Assembly: GCA_039187815.1 (NCBI GenBank)
Contig: JBCCZI010000050.1
Location: 1-28,643 of the forward strand
Direction: 5' to 3'
Source of the DNA: Thermohalobaculum sp039187815
Lineage (GTDB): Bacteria > Pseudomonadota > Alphaproteobacteria > Rhodobacterales > Rhodobacteraceae
DNA length: 28,643 nucleotides
Shown: positions 7,991-15,977 of the stretch, in pieces
How the letters are laid out: each line of letters begins with the position of its first letter
Numbering within the stretch: the first letter of the stretch is position 1
Translations under genes and position numbers: made by a program
Notes under the pieces: generated by a model
What the model saw: only the letters and a program-made list of their open reading frames with translations
What the model was told of the DNA's origin: nothing
Databases searched by the model: none

Positions 7991-8908
7991 CTATACGATT
8001 TCTGCAACGCTCCCTGTGGCGCTTTGGCCACGATTGAAGGCTTCGATCTCAGAAATCATGAAGTCTCGGAACGCAACAACCCGTTTCGAGCGGCGCAGTT
8101 CCTCAGGGTAGGTGAAGTAAACCGAGAAGGCTGGGCTGCGCTCGTCCGGCAGAACCTGGACCATCTCGGGATTGTCCCGGGTCACGTAATCGGGCAGCGC
8201 GGCGATCCCGAGCCCGGCCGTCGCCGCCTTCAGCACGCCGAAATAGCTGTTCATCGACAGATGCGCATTTCGATAGGGGCCAAGGCGCTTGCGAATCCAG
8301 GCGGCCGCCTCACTCGGCTGGGGCGCATCATCGGTGAAGGAGACCAGCCGGTGTCGGTTGAGGTCCTCCAAGCTGTCGGGCGCCCCCATCTCGGCGATAT
8401 AGTCGGCACTGGCATACAGGCGCATTGAGACCTCCATCAGCTTGCGCCGGATCAGATCCGCCTGCTGCGGGGCAGCCATACGGATCGCCACATCAGCTTC
8501 GCGCATCGGCAGATCGAGAATGGCCTCGGTAAGGATCAAATTGATCGACAGGCTGGGGTTGGCGTCAAACAAGCGGTGCAGTCGCGGAGCCAGCCAGATC
8601 GTCCCGAACCCGCCCGTGGCCGTGACGCGCAGGTCGCCGTAGACCTCGTCCTTGCTGTCGCGGATCCTGGCGGCGGCCAGCATCAGCTTTTGCGTCATGC
8701 CACGGGTGGCCTCGTAGAGCAGCTCACCCTGTTCGGTCAGCAGAAGACCGCGCGCATGCCGGTGAAACAGGGTCGCCTCCAGCTGCTCTTCCAGGCCGCG
8801 GATCTGACGGCTGATCGCGGATTGGCTGAGATGCAGCTGATCGCCAGCATGCGTCAGGCTACCTGCATCCGCCACCGCGTGAAAGACGCGCAGCTTGTCC
8901 CAATCCAT
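7991..8908 (-). CDS. LysR family transcriptional regulator
   Basis: DNA-binding regulator of 305 residues. The N-terminal winged HTH spans about residues 1-60, with the recognition region LHLSQSAISRQIRGLEEQL and the usual LF.R...G..LT.QG pattern after it. Residues about 88-290 form the periplasmic-binding-like effector domain. The start at 8908 is supported by GGAGG 5 bases upstream; a second ATG at 8920 lies upstream of that Shine-Dalgarno sequence and is less likely. It is divergent from the gene for an exported protein at 9008 across a 99-base gap, so that gene is the first candidate target. The effector is unknown. Confidence 0.93.
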   Translation of the reverse strand: MDWDKLRVFHAVADAGSLTHAGDQLHLSQSAISRQIRGLEEQLEATLFHRHARGLLLTEQGELLYEATRGMTQKLMLAAARIRDSKDEVYGDLRVTATGGFGTIWLAPRLHRLFDANPSLSINLILTEAILDLPMREADVAIRMAAPQQADLIRRKLMEVSMRLYASADYIAEMGAPDSLEDLNRHRLVSFTDDAPQPSEAAAWIRKRLGPYRNAHLSMNSYFGVLKAATAGLGIAALPDYVTRDNPEMVQVLPDERSPAFSVYFTYPEELRRSKRVVAFRDFMISEIEAFNRGQSATGSVAEIV

Positions 8909-9007
8909 GCGATCCTCCATAGGTCTTGTGTGTCTTTGTCGACCCGTGCTGCGAACCCTGCCACGTCGCCGGGAAAAACGCACGCGGTGGAAAAGGGGGA
9001 TGGGCCG

Positions 9008-9868
9008 ATGGCGGGACGGACGAGGCGGGCAGCCGTTTGGCTTTGTTTCTCCTTTATATTGGCATTCGCCGCCGGTCCTGCAATCACCCAGGTGGTGCTG
9101 GAGGGCACATATCGCGGAATGGCGACGGCCCGGGGGAAGATTTTGGATATCGCGCCCGATCCGGGTGGGTTCGAGGGACGCTATCGCGCGCCAGGCATGG
9201 ATGCGCGGTTCCAGGCGGATCGGCGCGGCGACCAGGCCGAGGCGGTGCTCGACATCAATGGCCGCGCGATACTGCTCCAGATCACGCCGCTGCCCTTCGG
9301 GGCTGAGATCGCCTACATCCCGTTCGCTTCTGATGGAACCTTGGTGCTGGATGACGCGCAGCTCGAGACATTTTTGCGCGATGGGCTCTCCTTGCCGGAG
9401 CTGCCCGAAGGGTGGGTCGAGGCGCCTCGGGATGCCCGCACTCAGATCGCCGGCAACAGCTTTTTGGCGTCTTATGAGTTCTGGCGGCCCGTGGGCGTGC
9501 GCAACGGCTATGTGTCGCTGGCGCCGCGGATCCGCACGCTGATGCGCATGTTCCCGGCCGTCCAACTCGACGTGATCTGGAAGCTTTGCCTTGCGCCGCG
9601 GGCCGAGGAGGCCTTGGCGATCGCGCTCCGGGGCGAGGGGGTGGACTGTGCCCCGGTCATCGATGCGATTGCCGCCGCCCAGTCCCGGGGACGCTTCGAC
9701 CGTTATAAGGATCGCGTCGGCGCCGCTCGTGACGAATTGCGGATCGCCGTTCGCTGCGCCGAGAAATACGTGATGTCAGCGCAGGTCTGTGCCGACTCTG
9801 CGCGTCGATTGGCCGAGCGGGCCACGGCATTGCAGAATGCCGGAACCGCCTTGCGGTCGATCCAATGA
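9008..9868 (+). CDS. Exported protein of unknown function with four cysteines
   Basis: I do not recognise this 286-residue protein. It begins with a signal peptide (basic MAGRTRRAA, hydrophobic core WLCFSFILAF, then an Ala-rich probable cleavage region near residue 27). The first half of the mature part is rich in short beta-like segments (LEGTYRGMATARG, GFEGRYRAPGMDARF), suggesting a small barrel or sandwich. The second half (about 170-286) is helical and carries all four mature cysteines at 194, 214, 250 and 261, which could form two disulfides in the periplasm. The start has GGGGGA about 7 bases upstream. Divergent from the LysR gene, convergent with the HxlR gene (19 bases between stops). 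Function cannot be assigned. Confidence 0.75.
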   Translation: MAGRTRRAAVWLCFSFILAFAAGPAITQVVLEGTYRGMATARGKILDIAPDPGGFEGRYRAPGMDARFQADRRGDQAEAVLDINGRAILLQITPLPFGAEIAYIPFASDGTLVLDDAQLETFLRDGLSLPELPEGWVEAPRDARTQIAGNSFLASYEFWRPVGVRNGYVSLAPRIRTLMRMFPAVQLDVIWKLCLAPRAEEALAIALRGEGVDCAPVIDAIAAAQSRGRFDRYKDRVGAARDELRIAVRCAEKYVMSAQVCADSARRLAERATALQNAGTALRSIQ

Positions 9869-9887
9869 GCGTCGCTGGCGCCCGCGC

Positions 9888-10217
9888 TCAACCGGCAGGC
9901 TGCATGGCGCGGCCGCGGGCCGTCATCCCCCAGCGCTCAAAGCCCTCGACAACCGGCGACAGCGCTTTGCCGCGATCGGTCAGCCGATACTCCAGCCGGC
10001 GCGCTCCCGGTTGGACGGGGCGTTTCTCCATGATCCCCTCGTCCACCAGCCGCGCCAGACGGTTCGACAGAATGTTCCGGGCCATGCCGAGCCGGCGTTG
10101 GAACGTGTCAAAGCGCGTGATGCCGTGAAGGGCAGCCCAGAGGATGAGCAGGGTCCAGCCGTCTCCAACCATTCGAACCGCTTCCGACATCGCTGTCATG
10201 TCATCGTATTGCCGCAC
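9888..10217 (-). CDS. HxlR family transcriptional regulator
   Basis: Small winged-helix DNA-binding protein of 109 residues, the standard HxlR length. The sequence shows GDGWTLLILWAAL, RFDTFQRRLGMARNILSNRLARLVDEGIM and YRLTDRGKAL, which are the successive helices and wing of the family. The start is a GTG at 10217, supported by GGGAGGG about 6 bases upstream. It is divergent from the SDR gene over 157 bases; that gap contains AGCATGCT (10260-10267) and TTGCGCAA (10289-10296), short palindromes that could be operators. HxlR proteins usually control the neighbouring divergent gene, so the SDR-led run is the likely target (inference). No CxxC redox pair or conserved sensing cysteine is present. 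Confidence 0.88.
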   Translation of the reverse strand: MRQYDDMTAMSEAVRMVGDGWTLLILWAALHGITRFDTFQRRLGMARNILSNRLARLVDEGIMEKRPVQPGARRLEYRLTDRGKALSPVVEGFERWGMTARGRAMQPAG

Positions 10218-10374
10218 GAGGATCCCTCCCGTTTTTTTATGTGCTCGGTCCTTGTTGATAGCATGCTGATTCGGTCTCGTCTTTGATTTTGCGCAATTTC
10301 AGGGCAGATGGTGCAGAAAATTGACCAATGGCCGGATTTGCGCGGAAAATGTCGATCTTTCAGGGGGTAAGCCT

Positions 10375-11109
10375 GTGTTTGAGGGGAAGAAACTGCTGGT
10401 CACCGGCGCATCGAGCGGGATCGGTGCGCATCTCGCGCTGCATTTTGCCGGCCTTGGAGCTCGGGTGGCCGTAGCGGCCCGGCGTGCGACAGCACTCGAG
10501 GCGATGGCCGAAAAACAACCTAATCTGGCGCCAATTACTCTTGACGTCGGCGATCCGGACAGTGTTCGGACCGGGGTGGCGGCGGCCGTCGAGGCGCTCG
10601 GAGGCCTGGATGGCCTGATCAACAATGCCGGCATCGGTCTAACGGGACGCGCCAGTGATGTGACCGAGGCGGACTGGTCCGCGGTCATCGATGTGAACCT
10701 CTCGGGCGTGTTCCGCGTCGCACAGGCCGCGGCGCGCGCCATGGGCCAGCGCGGCGGCACCATCGTGAACATGGCCTCGATCCTGGGGTTCGGCGTGCAA
10801 CCTGGCGTTGCGGCCTATGCAGCGGCCAAAGCCGGGGTCGTGCATCTGACCCGGGCGTTGGCGCTCGAGTGGGCCCGCCAGGGGATCCGGGTGAATGCCA
10901 TCGCCCCAGGCTATTTTCCAACCGACATGAACCGCGACTATCTCGAGAGCCCCGACGGCCAGGCCTATCTGAAGGCCATCCCGATGCGCCGCTTCGGGCG
11001 GCTCGAGGATCTGGAGGGTCCCATGGAGCTGCTGCTGAGCCCCAAAGGCGCCTACATTACTGGGATAACCTTGCCAGTGGATGGCGGGCATCTTTGCCGC
11101 GCGCTCTGA
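10375..11109 (+). CDS. SDR family NAD(P)-dependent oxidoreductase
   Basis: Classical short-chain dehydrogenase of 244 residues. The cofactor motif is TGASSGIG at 10-17, NNAG is at 83-86, and the catalytic residues are Ser135 and YAAAK at 148-152. The PG motif and the C-terminal VDGGH are also present. The start is a GTG at 10375, with AGGGGG 7 bases upstream; the frame continues upstream into non-coding-looking sequence. It leads a plus-strand run with an acyl-CoA dehydrogenase and indolepyruvate ferredoxin oxidoreductase, so oxidation of a hydroxyl group on an acyl or aryl intermediate is plausible. The exact substrate cannot be read. Confidence 0.92.
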   Translation: MFEGKKLLVTGASSGIGAHLALHFAGLGARVAVAARRATALEAMAEKQPNLAPITLDVGDPDSVRTGVAAAVEALGGLDGLINNAGIGLTGRASDVTEADWSAVIDVNLSGVFRVAQAAARAMGQRGGTIVNMASILGFGVQPGVAAYAAAKAGVVHLTRALALEWARQGIRVNAIAPGYFPTDMNRDYLESPDGQAYLKAIPMRRFGRLEDLEGPMELLLSPKGAYITGITLPVDGGHLCRAL

Positions 11110-11149
11110 GGCTTGCAGGGCCGCCTTGAGCGTGGTCTCGTCTTTGGAT

Positions 11150-11170
11150 CGCGGCCCAGCTCCGGCCGCG
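11150..11170 (+). other. GC-rich hairpin between SDR and acyl-CoA dehydrogenase genes
   Basis: CGCGGCC (11150-11156) pairs perfectly with GGCCGCG (11164-11170) around a 7-base loop, 19 bases before the GTG start of the acyl-CoA dehydrogenase. There is no T run. It could stabilise or process the mRNA, or partly attenuate expression. Confidence 0.35.
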
Positions 11171-11189
11171 CTTGCCCAAGGAGACATCC

Positions 11190-12398
11190 GTGGATTTTAC
11201 CCTCCCCGTGGTCGAGGAAGATTACCGCCGCCGAGTGGCGGGCTTTGTCGCAGACAGCATTCTGCCGCTCGAAGCAGACCCAGATAACTTCTCAGATCAT
11301 GGCAACATCCCGGCCCAACGCCTTCGTAAACTGCGAGAAGCGGTCAAGGGCGCCGGCCTTTGGGCTCCAAACATGCCAGAGGATACCGGCGGGCTCGGCC
11401 TGAGCTTTTGCGGTTTGGCCGCGGCCTATGAGGAGATGAACCGCTCGGTCTTTGGACCGGCCGCTTTCAATTGTGCCGCGCCCGATGACGGCAATATGCG
11501 CGTGGTCGGCCAGATCGGAACCGCCGCACAAAAAGAGTGGTGGCTCGCCCCAATCGTGGCCGGGACCATGCGATCCGCCTTTGCCATGACCGAACCGGCA
11601 CCGGGCGCGGGCTCGGACCCGTCGATGATGCAGACCCGGGCCGAGCGCACCAATCGCGGCTGGCGCATTTATGGCCGGAAGTGGTTCATCACCGGCGCCC
11701 AAGGGGCCGAGCGCTTCATAGTCATGGCCCGCACCTCCGATGATCCGCGCAAAGGCCTGACCGCATTTCTATTTGGCGCCGACCAGCCCGGTTGGCGGAT
11801 CGAGCGGCGCATCGGCATCATGGGCCCCGAAGAACATGGGGGACATTGCGAACTAGTCTTCGACGGGCTCGAGGTAACGGACGAGAACATCCTGCTCGAG
11901 GTCGGCGACGGCCTGAAGGTCACGCAGATCCGCCTCGGTCCCGCGCGACTGACCCATTGCATGCGTTGGCTCGGCCTGGCCAAACGGTGCATGGAGATCG
12001 CCAGCGCCTATGCCCATGATCGCGAAGGTTTTGGCATCCGCCTTGCCGACCGCGAGACCGTCCAGGTGAAACTCGGCAATCTCGCCTATCAGATCGAGAT
12101 CGGGCGGCTCTTGGTGATGAAGGCCGCCTGGCTGCTCGACCAGGGCGATCGCGCCAAGACCGCCGTCAGTATGGCCAAGATCCACATGGCCGAGACACTG
12201 CACCGGGCCGCCGACGACTGCATCCAGATCTGCGGTGCGCGCGGCTACTCGACCGATACGGTGCTGGAATGGGTCTATCGCTATGCCCGCCAGGCCCGGT
12301 TGGTCGACGGCGCAGACGAAGTCCATAAAATGGTGCTGGCCAGGGCCTATGGCGCCGAGGGCGCATCACTTTGGCGCTGGGGGGCGTCGGCATCATAA
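11190..12398 (+). CDS. Acyl-CoA dehydrogenase family protein (ACAD10/11-like active site)
   Basis: FAD-dependent alpha,beta-dehydrogenation of an acyl-CoA, cytosolic. The length is 402 residues. The FAD/substrate block FAMTEPAPGAGSDPS (131-145) and RIYGRKWFITGA are present, followed by the C-terminal helical bundle with QICGARGYSTDTVLEWVYR. At the place of the catalytic Glu of medium-chain dehydrogenase the sequence reads RLVDGADEVH, so Asp373 occupies the base position; the ADGPDEVH-like pattern is characteristic of the ACAD10/11 group. Only the dehydrogenase part is present, with no kinase-like domain. The start is a GTG at 11190 with AAGGAG 7 bases upstream. It lies 80 bases after the SDR gene and 61 bases before the indolepyruvate oxidoreductase gene. 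Confidence 0.93.
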   Translation: MDFTLPVVEEDYRRRVAGFVADSILPLEADPDNFSDHGNIPAQRLRKLREAVKGAGLWAPNMPEDTGGLGLSFCGLAAAYEEMNRSVFGPAAFNCAAPDDGNMRVVGQIGTAAQKEWWLAPIVAGTMRSAFAMTEPAPGAGSDPSMMQTRAERTNRGWRIYGRKWFITGAQGAERFIVMARTSDDPRKGLTAFLFGADQPGWRIERRIGIMGPEEHGGHCELVFDGLEVTDENILLEVGDGLKVTQIRLGPARLTHCMRWLGLAKRCMEIASAYAHDREGFGIRLADRETVQVKLGNLAYQIEIGRLLVMKAAWLLDQGDRAKTAVSMAKIHMAETLHRAADDCIQICGARGYSTDTVLEWVYRYARQARLVDGADEVHKMVLARAYGAEGASLWRWGASAS

Positions 12399-12459
12399 CA
12401 ACGCTTGCCAGATAGGTCATAATCGCTTACCTTCTAGCAAACAAGCAGGGAAGACAGCC

Positions 12460-15400
12460 ATGGATCTCCGGGACGTCAAGCTCTCCGACCGCTATGACCT
12501 CGCCAAGTCTCCCGTTCTCATCTCCGGCACCCAAGCTCTGGTCCGCGCCGGCCTGATGCAGCGCGCCCGCGATGCGACGGCGGGGCTCGACACGGCCGGG
12601 TTCGTGACGGGTTATCGCGGCTCGCCACTCGGTGCGGTCGACGGTGTCTTCGCGGCGGCCGGCAAGTATCTGGCCGAGAGCCAGATCCGTTTCCATCCCG
12701 GGCTGAACGAAGATCTTGCCGCCACCTCGCTTTGGGGCACACAGCAGGCCGAGCTCCGCGGCGAGGGCAAGCACCAAGGCGTCTTCGGCCTCTGGTACGG
12801 CAAGGGCCCGGGCGTCGACCGCACGGGCGATGTCTTCCGCCACGCCAACCTGGCAGGCACATCGCCCCTTGGCGGTGTGCTGGCGGCCATGGGCGACGAC
12901 CACACCTGCGAGAGCTCGACCACCTGCCACCAGTCCGAGATGGCGATGATGGATGCAATGATGCCCATCCTCTCGCCCGCGGGCGTGCAAGAGCTGATCG
13001 ACCACATGCTCACCGGCTGGGCGCTGTCACGCTTTTCGGGGCTGTGGGTAGGCATCAAATGCATCAAGGATGTCATCGAGGCGACGGGCGTCGTCGATGG
13101 CGATCCGCACCGGCTGTCTCTTGTGCGCCCGACGGATTTTGAGCTCCCCGAAGGCGGGCTCAACATACGGCTCCAGGACACGCCGCAGCTGCAGGAAGCG
13201 CGGCTGGTTGACCACAAGCGTTTCGCCGCCCAGGCCTTTGCGCGGGCCAATCGGCTCGACGGCCGTGTGCACGGCGCCCCTGGCGCACGGATCGGCATCG
13301 TCTCGAGCGGCAAGAGCTGGCTCGATACGGTCCACGCACTCGAGATGCTGGGCCTGCGCGGGCATGAAGAGGCGCTCAGCCTCACGACCTACAAAGTCGG
13401 CATGGTCTGGCCGCTCGAGCCACAGCGCTTGATCGAGTGGGCGCAAGGCCTCGAGCACGTCATCGTCATCGAAGAAAAGCGCGCGATCATCGAGACGCAG
13501 CTAAAAGAGATCCTCTACAACCGCCCCGACCGGCCCCGCGTGATCGGGTGGAAGGAGGAAGACGGCTCACTCCTCTTCACGGTAAAGATGGACCTCTCGC
13601 CCGGGGTCGTCGCGGGGGGCCTCGCCCGCGCTCTGGCCGCCCGCGGGGTCTCGCACCCGCCGATGGAGGCCGCACGCCAAAGCATCGCCGCCGCCAGCGA
13701 AGCCGCCAACGCCGCCCAAATCGCCGAGCGCCAGCCCTGGTTCTGTGCCGGCTGCCCGCATTCCAGCTCGACCCGCGTGCCCGAGGGCAGCCGCGCCTAT
13801 GCGGGCATCGGCTGCCACTACATGGCCCAGTGGATGGACCGCGAGACCGAGGGCTTCACCCATATGGGCGGCGAGGGTGCGAACTGGATCGGCGAGGCGC
13901 CGTTCTCGACCCGCACCCATGTCTTCCAGAACATGGGGGACGGGACCTACAACCACTCGGGCATCATGGCGATCCGGGCGGCCGTGGGATCGGGCGCGAA
14001 CATCACCTTCAAGATCCTGTATAACGATGCCGTCGCCATGACGGGCGGGCAGAGCCATGATGGCGGCCTGCCCATCGGCCAAATCGCCCGCGAGGTTGCC
14101 GCGGCGGGTGTCAATCGGGTCGTGGCCGTGCGCGACGAGAAGGAGGAGATCCCGGGCCTGCCGACCAATGTGCCGGTCTTTGAGCGCGCCGAGCTCGACC
14201 AGGTCCAGCAGGAGTTGCGCGAGGTCGAGGGCGTGACCGTTCTGCTCTACATCCAGACCTGCGCGGCGGAGAAGCGCCGCCGGCGCAAGCGCGGCCTGTT
14301 CCCGGACCCCAGCGAGCGGGTCTTCATCAACCCCAGCGTCTGCGAGGGCTGCGGCGATTGCGGGGTGCAGTCGAACTGTGTCGCCGTGCTGCCGCTCGAG
14401 ACCCCGCTTGGGCGCAAACGGCGCATCGATCAATCGGCCTGCAACAAGGATTTCTCCTGTCTCAAGGGATTTTGCCCCAGTTTCGTGACAGTAAAGAACG
14501 CCGTTCCGCGAAAAGCGCAGGCCAGCGAAGTGGTGATCCCTACACTGACCGAGCCTGTGCTCCCACCGCTTGGCGACGGCCGTGCGATCTTGGTGACCGG
14601 GGTCGGCGGCACAGGCGTGGTGACCATTGGCGCCATTCTCACAATGGCCGCCCATCTCGAGGGCAAGGCGGCCTCCGAGATGCAGATGGCGGGACTTGCA
14701 CAAAAGGGTGGCGCGGTGGCGATCCACTGCCGGATTGCGCCAAATCCCGAAGACATCACCGCGGTGCGCATCGCGCTCGGTGAGGCCGATGCGGTGATTG
14801 GCGGCGATCTGGTGGTCACGGCTTCGCCAAAAGTCCAGAGCTTGATGGCCGAAGGCGCGACGGGCGTTGTCCTGAACACGCACGAGACCATGACGGGGGC
14901 CTTCACGCTCGACACCGAATTCCGCCTGCCCTCTGCCGCCCTGCGCCGCGCTGTCGAGGCGCGTGTGGGGGCCGATCGTCTCCGGGCATTCAACGCGACC
15001 CAACTCGCCGAGAGGCTGATGGGCGATGCGATCTTTGCCAATACGATCATGCTGGGCGCGGCATGGCAGAACGGGCTGGTGCCCCTGGCCGAGGCCTCGA
15101 TTCTGCGCGCGCTCGAGCTCAACGGCGCAGCGGTCGAGCCGAACAAGCGCGCCTTCGCCCTTGGCCGCTGGGCCAGCGCTGATCCCGAAGCCATATCGCA
15201 GCAGCAAGCCGAGCCAATCGAAGAGGCGGAGGAGAGTTTCGCTGAGGCTCTCGCTCGGCGCACCGCGCACCTCACGGCCTATCAAAGCGCCGCTTGGGCC
15301 AAACGCTACCGCGCTGCGGTGGAACGGGCCGAGCAGGCAGGTGGGCCGGAGTTTGGCGAAGCGGTCGCCCTCGGGCTCTTCAAACTGATGTCCTATAAGG

Positions 15401-15876
15401 ATGAGTACGAGGTCGCCCGTTTGCATTCCGAGACCTTGGAGAGCGCTTTGGAAGCGGCCTTCTCGGCCCGCGGTACGGTGAGCTTCCACATGGCCCCTCC
15501 GCTGCTCGGGCGCAAAGACGCCAAGGGCCGGCCAATAAAGTCGAGGTTCGGGCCGTGGATGGGCCGAGTTCTGCGCATGCTGGCCAAGGGCAAGGTTCTG
15601 CGGGGCACACCGTTCGATCCGTTCGGCTGGACGGCAGAGCGCCGATCGGAACGCCACGCCATCCGAGACTACCTGCAGCTGATCGATCGGCTGATGCGCG
15701 AGATGCGCCCAGAGACCCGAGAGACTGCGATCGCGCTGGCCGCCCTGCCGCTCAAGATCCGCGGCTTTGGCCATGTGAAGGCCGAGAACGCCGCCCGCGC
15801 CGCCGAAGAGCAACACGCCCTGCTCGTCCAATTCAAAGCCGGAGCCCCCGGCCCCATGGCGCAAGCCGCCGAGTAG
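12460..15876 (+). CDS. Indolepyruvate ferredoxin oxidoreductase, fused alpha-gamma type
   Basis: Decarboxylates aryl or other 2-oxo acids to acyl-CoA with thiamine diphosphate, passing electrons to ferredoxin. This is the large single-chain form, 1138 residues, in which the IorA-type and IorB-type parts are fused. Residues about 1-400 hold the pyrimidine-binding and transketolase-C-like regions. CAGCPHSSST starts at 429, the ThDP motif GDGTYNH is at 493-499, and a ferredoxin-like segment carries cysteines 628, 631, 634, 639 and 661, 667, 672. Residues about 710-890 form the gamma domain (VTGVGGTGVVT, MAGLAQKGGAV). The C-terminal 230 residues match the extra domain seen in fused proteobacterial members. 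The ATG has AGGGAAG 6 bases upstream. The enzyme uses oxygen-sensitive chemistry, but the fused type is common in aerobic proteobacteria. Confidence 0.95.
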   Translation: MDLRDVKLSDRYDLAKSPVLISGTQALVRAGLMQRARDATAGLDTAGFVTGYRGSPLGAVDGVFAAAGKYLAESQIRFHPGLNEDLAATSLWGTQQAELRGEGKHQGVFGLWYGKGPGVDRTGDVFRHANLAGTSPLGGVLAAMGDDHTCESSTTCHQSEMAMMDAMMPILSPAGVQELIDHMLTGWALSRFSGLWVGIKCIKDVIEATGVVDGDPHRLSLVRPTDFELPEGGLNIRLQDTPQLQEARLVDHKRFAAQAFARANRLDGRVHGAPGARIGIVSSGKSWLDTVHALEMLGLRGHEEALSLTTYKVGMVWPLEPQRLIEWAQGLEHVIVIEEKRAIIETQLKEILYNRPDRPRVIGWKEEDGSLLFTVKMDLSPGVVAGGLARALAARGVSHPPMEAARQSIAAASEAANAAQIAERQPWFCAGCPHSSSTRVPEGSRAYAGIGCHYMAQWMDRETEGFTHMGGEGANWIGEAPFSTRTHVFQNMGDGTYNHSGIMAIRAAVGSGANITFKILYNDAVAMTGGQSHDGGLPIGQIAREVAAAGVNRVVAVRDEKEEIPGLPTNVPVFERAELDQVQQELREVEGVTVLLYIQTCAAEKRRRRKRGLFPDPSERVFINPSVCEGCGDCGVQSNCVAVLPLETPLGRKRRIDQSACNKDFSCLKGFCPSFVTVKNAVPRKAQASEVVIPTLTEPVLPPLGDGRAILVTGVGGTGVVTIGAILTMAAHLEGKAASEMQMAGLAQKGGAVAIHCRIAPNPEDITAVRIALGEADAVIGGDLVVTASPKVQSLMAEGATGVVLNTHETMTGAFTLDTEFRLPSAALRRAVEARVGADRLRAFNATQLAERLMGDAIFANTIMLGAAWQNGLVPLAEASILRALELNGAAVEPNKRAFALGRWASADPEAISQQQAEPIEEAEESFAEALARRTAHLTAYQSAAWAKRYRAAVERAEQAGGPEFGEAVALGLFKLMSYKDEYEVARLHSETLESALEAAFSARGTVSFHMAPPLLGRKDAKGRPIKSRFGPWMGRVLRMLAKGKVLRGTPFDPFGWTAERRSERHAIRDYLQLIDRLMREMRPETRETAIALAALPLKIRGFGHVKAENAARAAEEQHALLVQFKAGAPGPMAQAAE

Positions 15877-15925
15877 AGCCGATCAACCGTGGTGCTTGGT
15901 CACGCCGCACGGCGCTTGGATCATC

Positions 15926-15939
15926 GCGCAAATTTGTGC
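15926..15939. promoter_or_regulatory. Candidate LacI-type operator upstream of the LacI gene
   Basis: GCGCAAATTTGTGC is a 14-bp inverted repeat with one mismatched pair, centred between 15932 and 15933, about 39 bases before the LacI gene start. It is A/T-rich at its centre, whereas LacI-family sites usually have a central CG, so the match to the family is imperfect. Autoregulation is the simplest reading. Confidence 0.3.
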
Positions 15940-15977
15940 AAAATGCGAATCACCGGGACGGGTGAGGTGGATTGCGC

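Noticed and set aside
12402..12432. Internal promoter before the indolepyruvate oxidoreductase gene (TTGCCA ... CATAAT)
   Set aside because: The two boxes are only 7 bases apart, far from the usual 16-18.
12235..12459. Longer start for indolepyruvate oxidoreductase at 12235
   Set aside because: This part overlaps the 3' end of the acyl-CoA dehydrogenase gene in another frame; the ATG at 12460 has a good ribosome site and begins the family homology.
13567..15864. Very long open frame (765 codons) on the minus strand
   Set aside because: It is antisense to the indolepyruvate oxidoreductase gene, which has clear motifs throughout. The shadow is His/Arg/Gly-rich with no recognisable domain, as expected in G+C-rich DNA.
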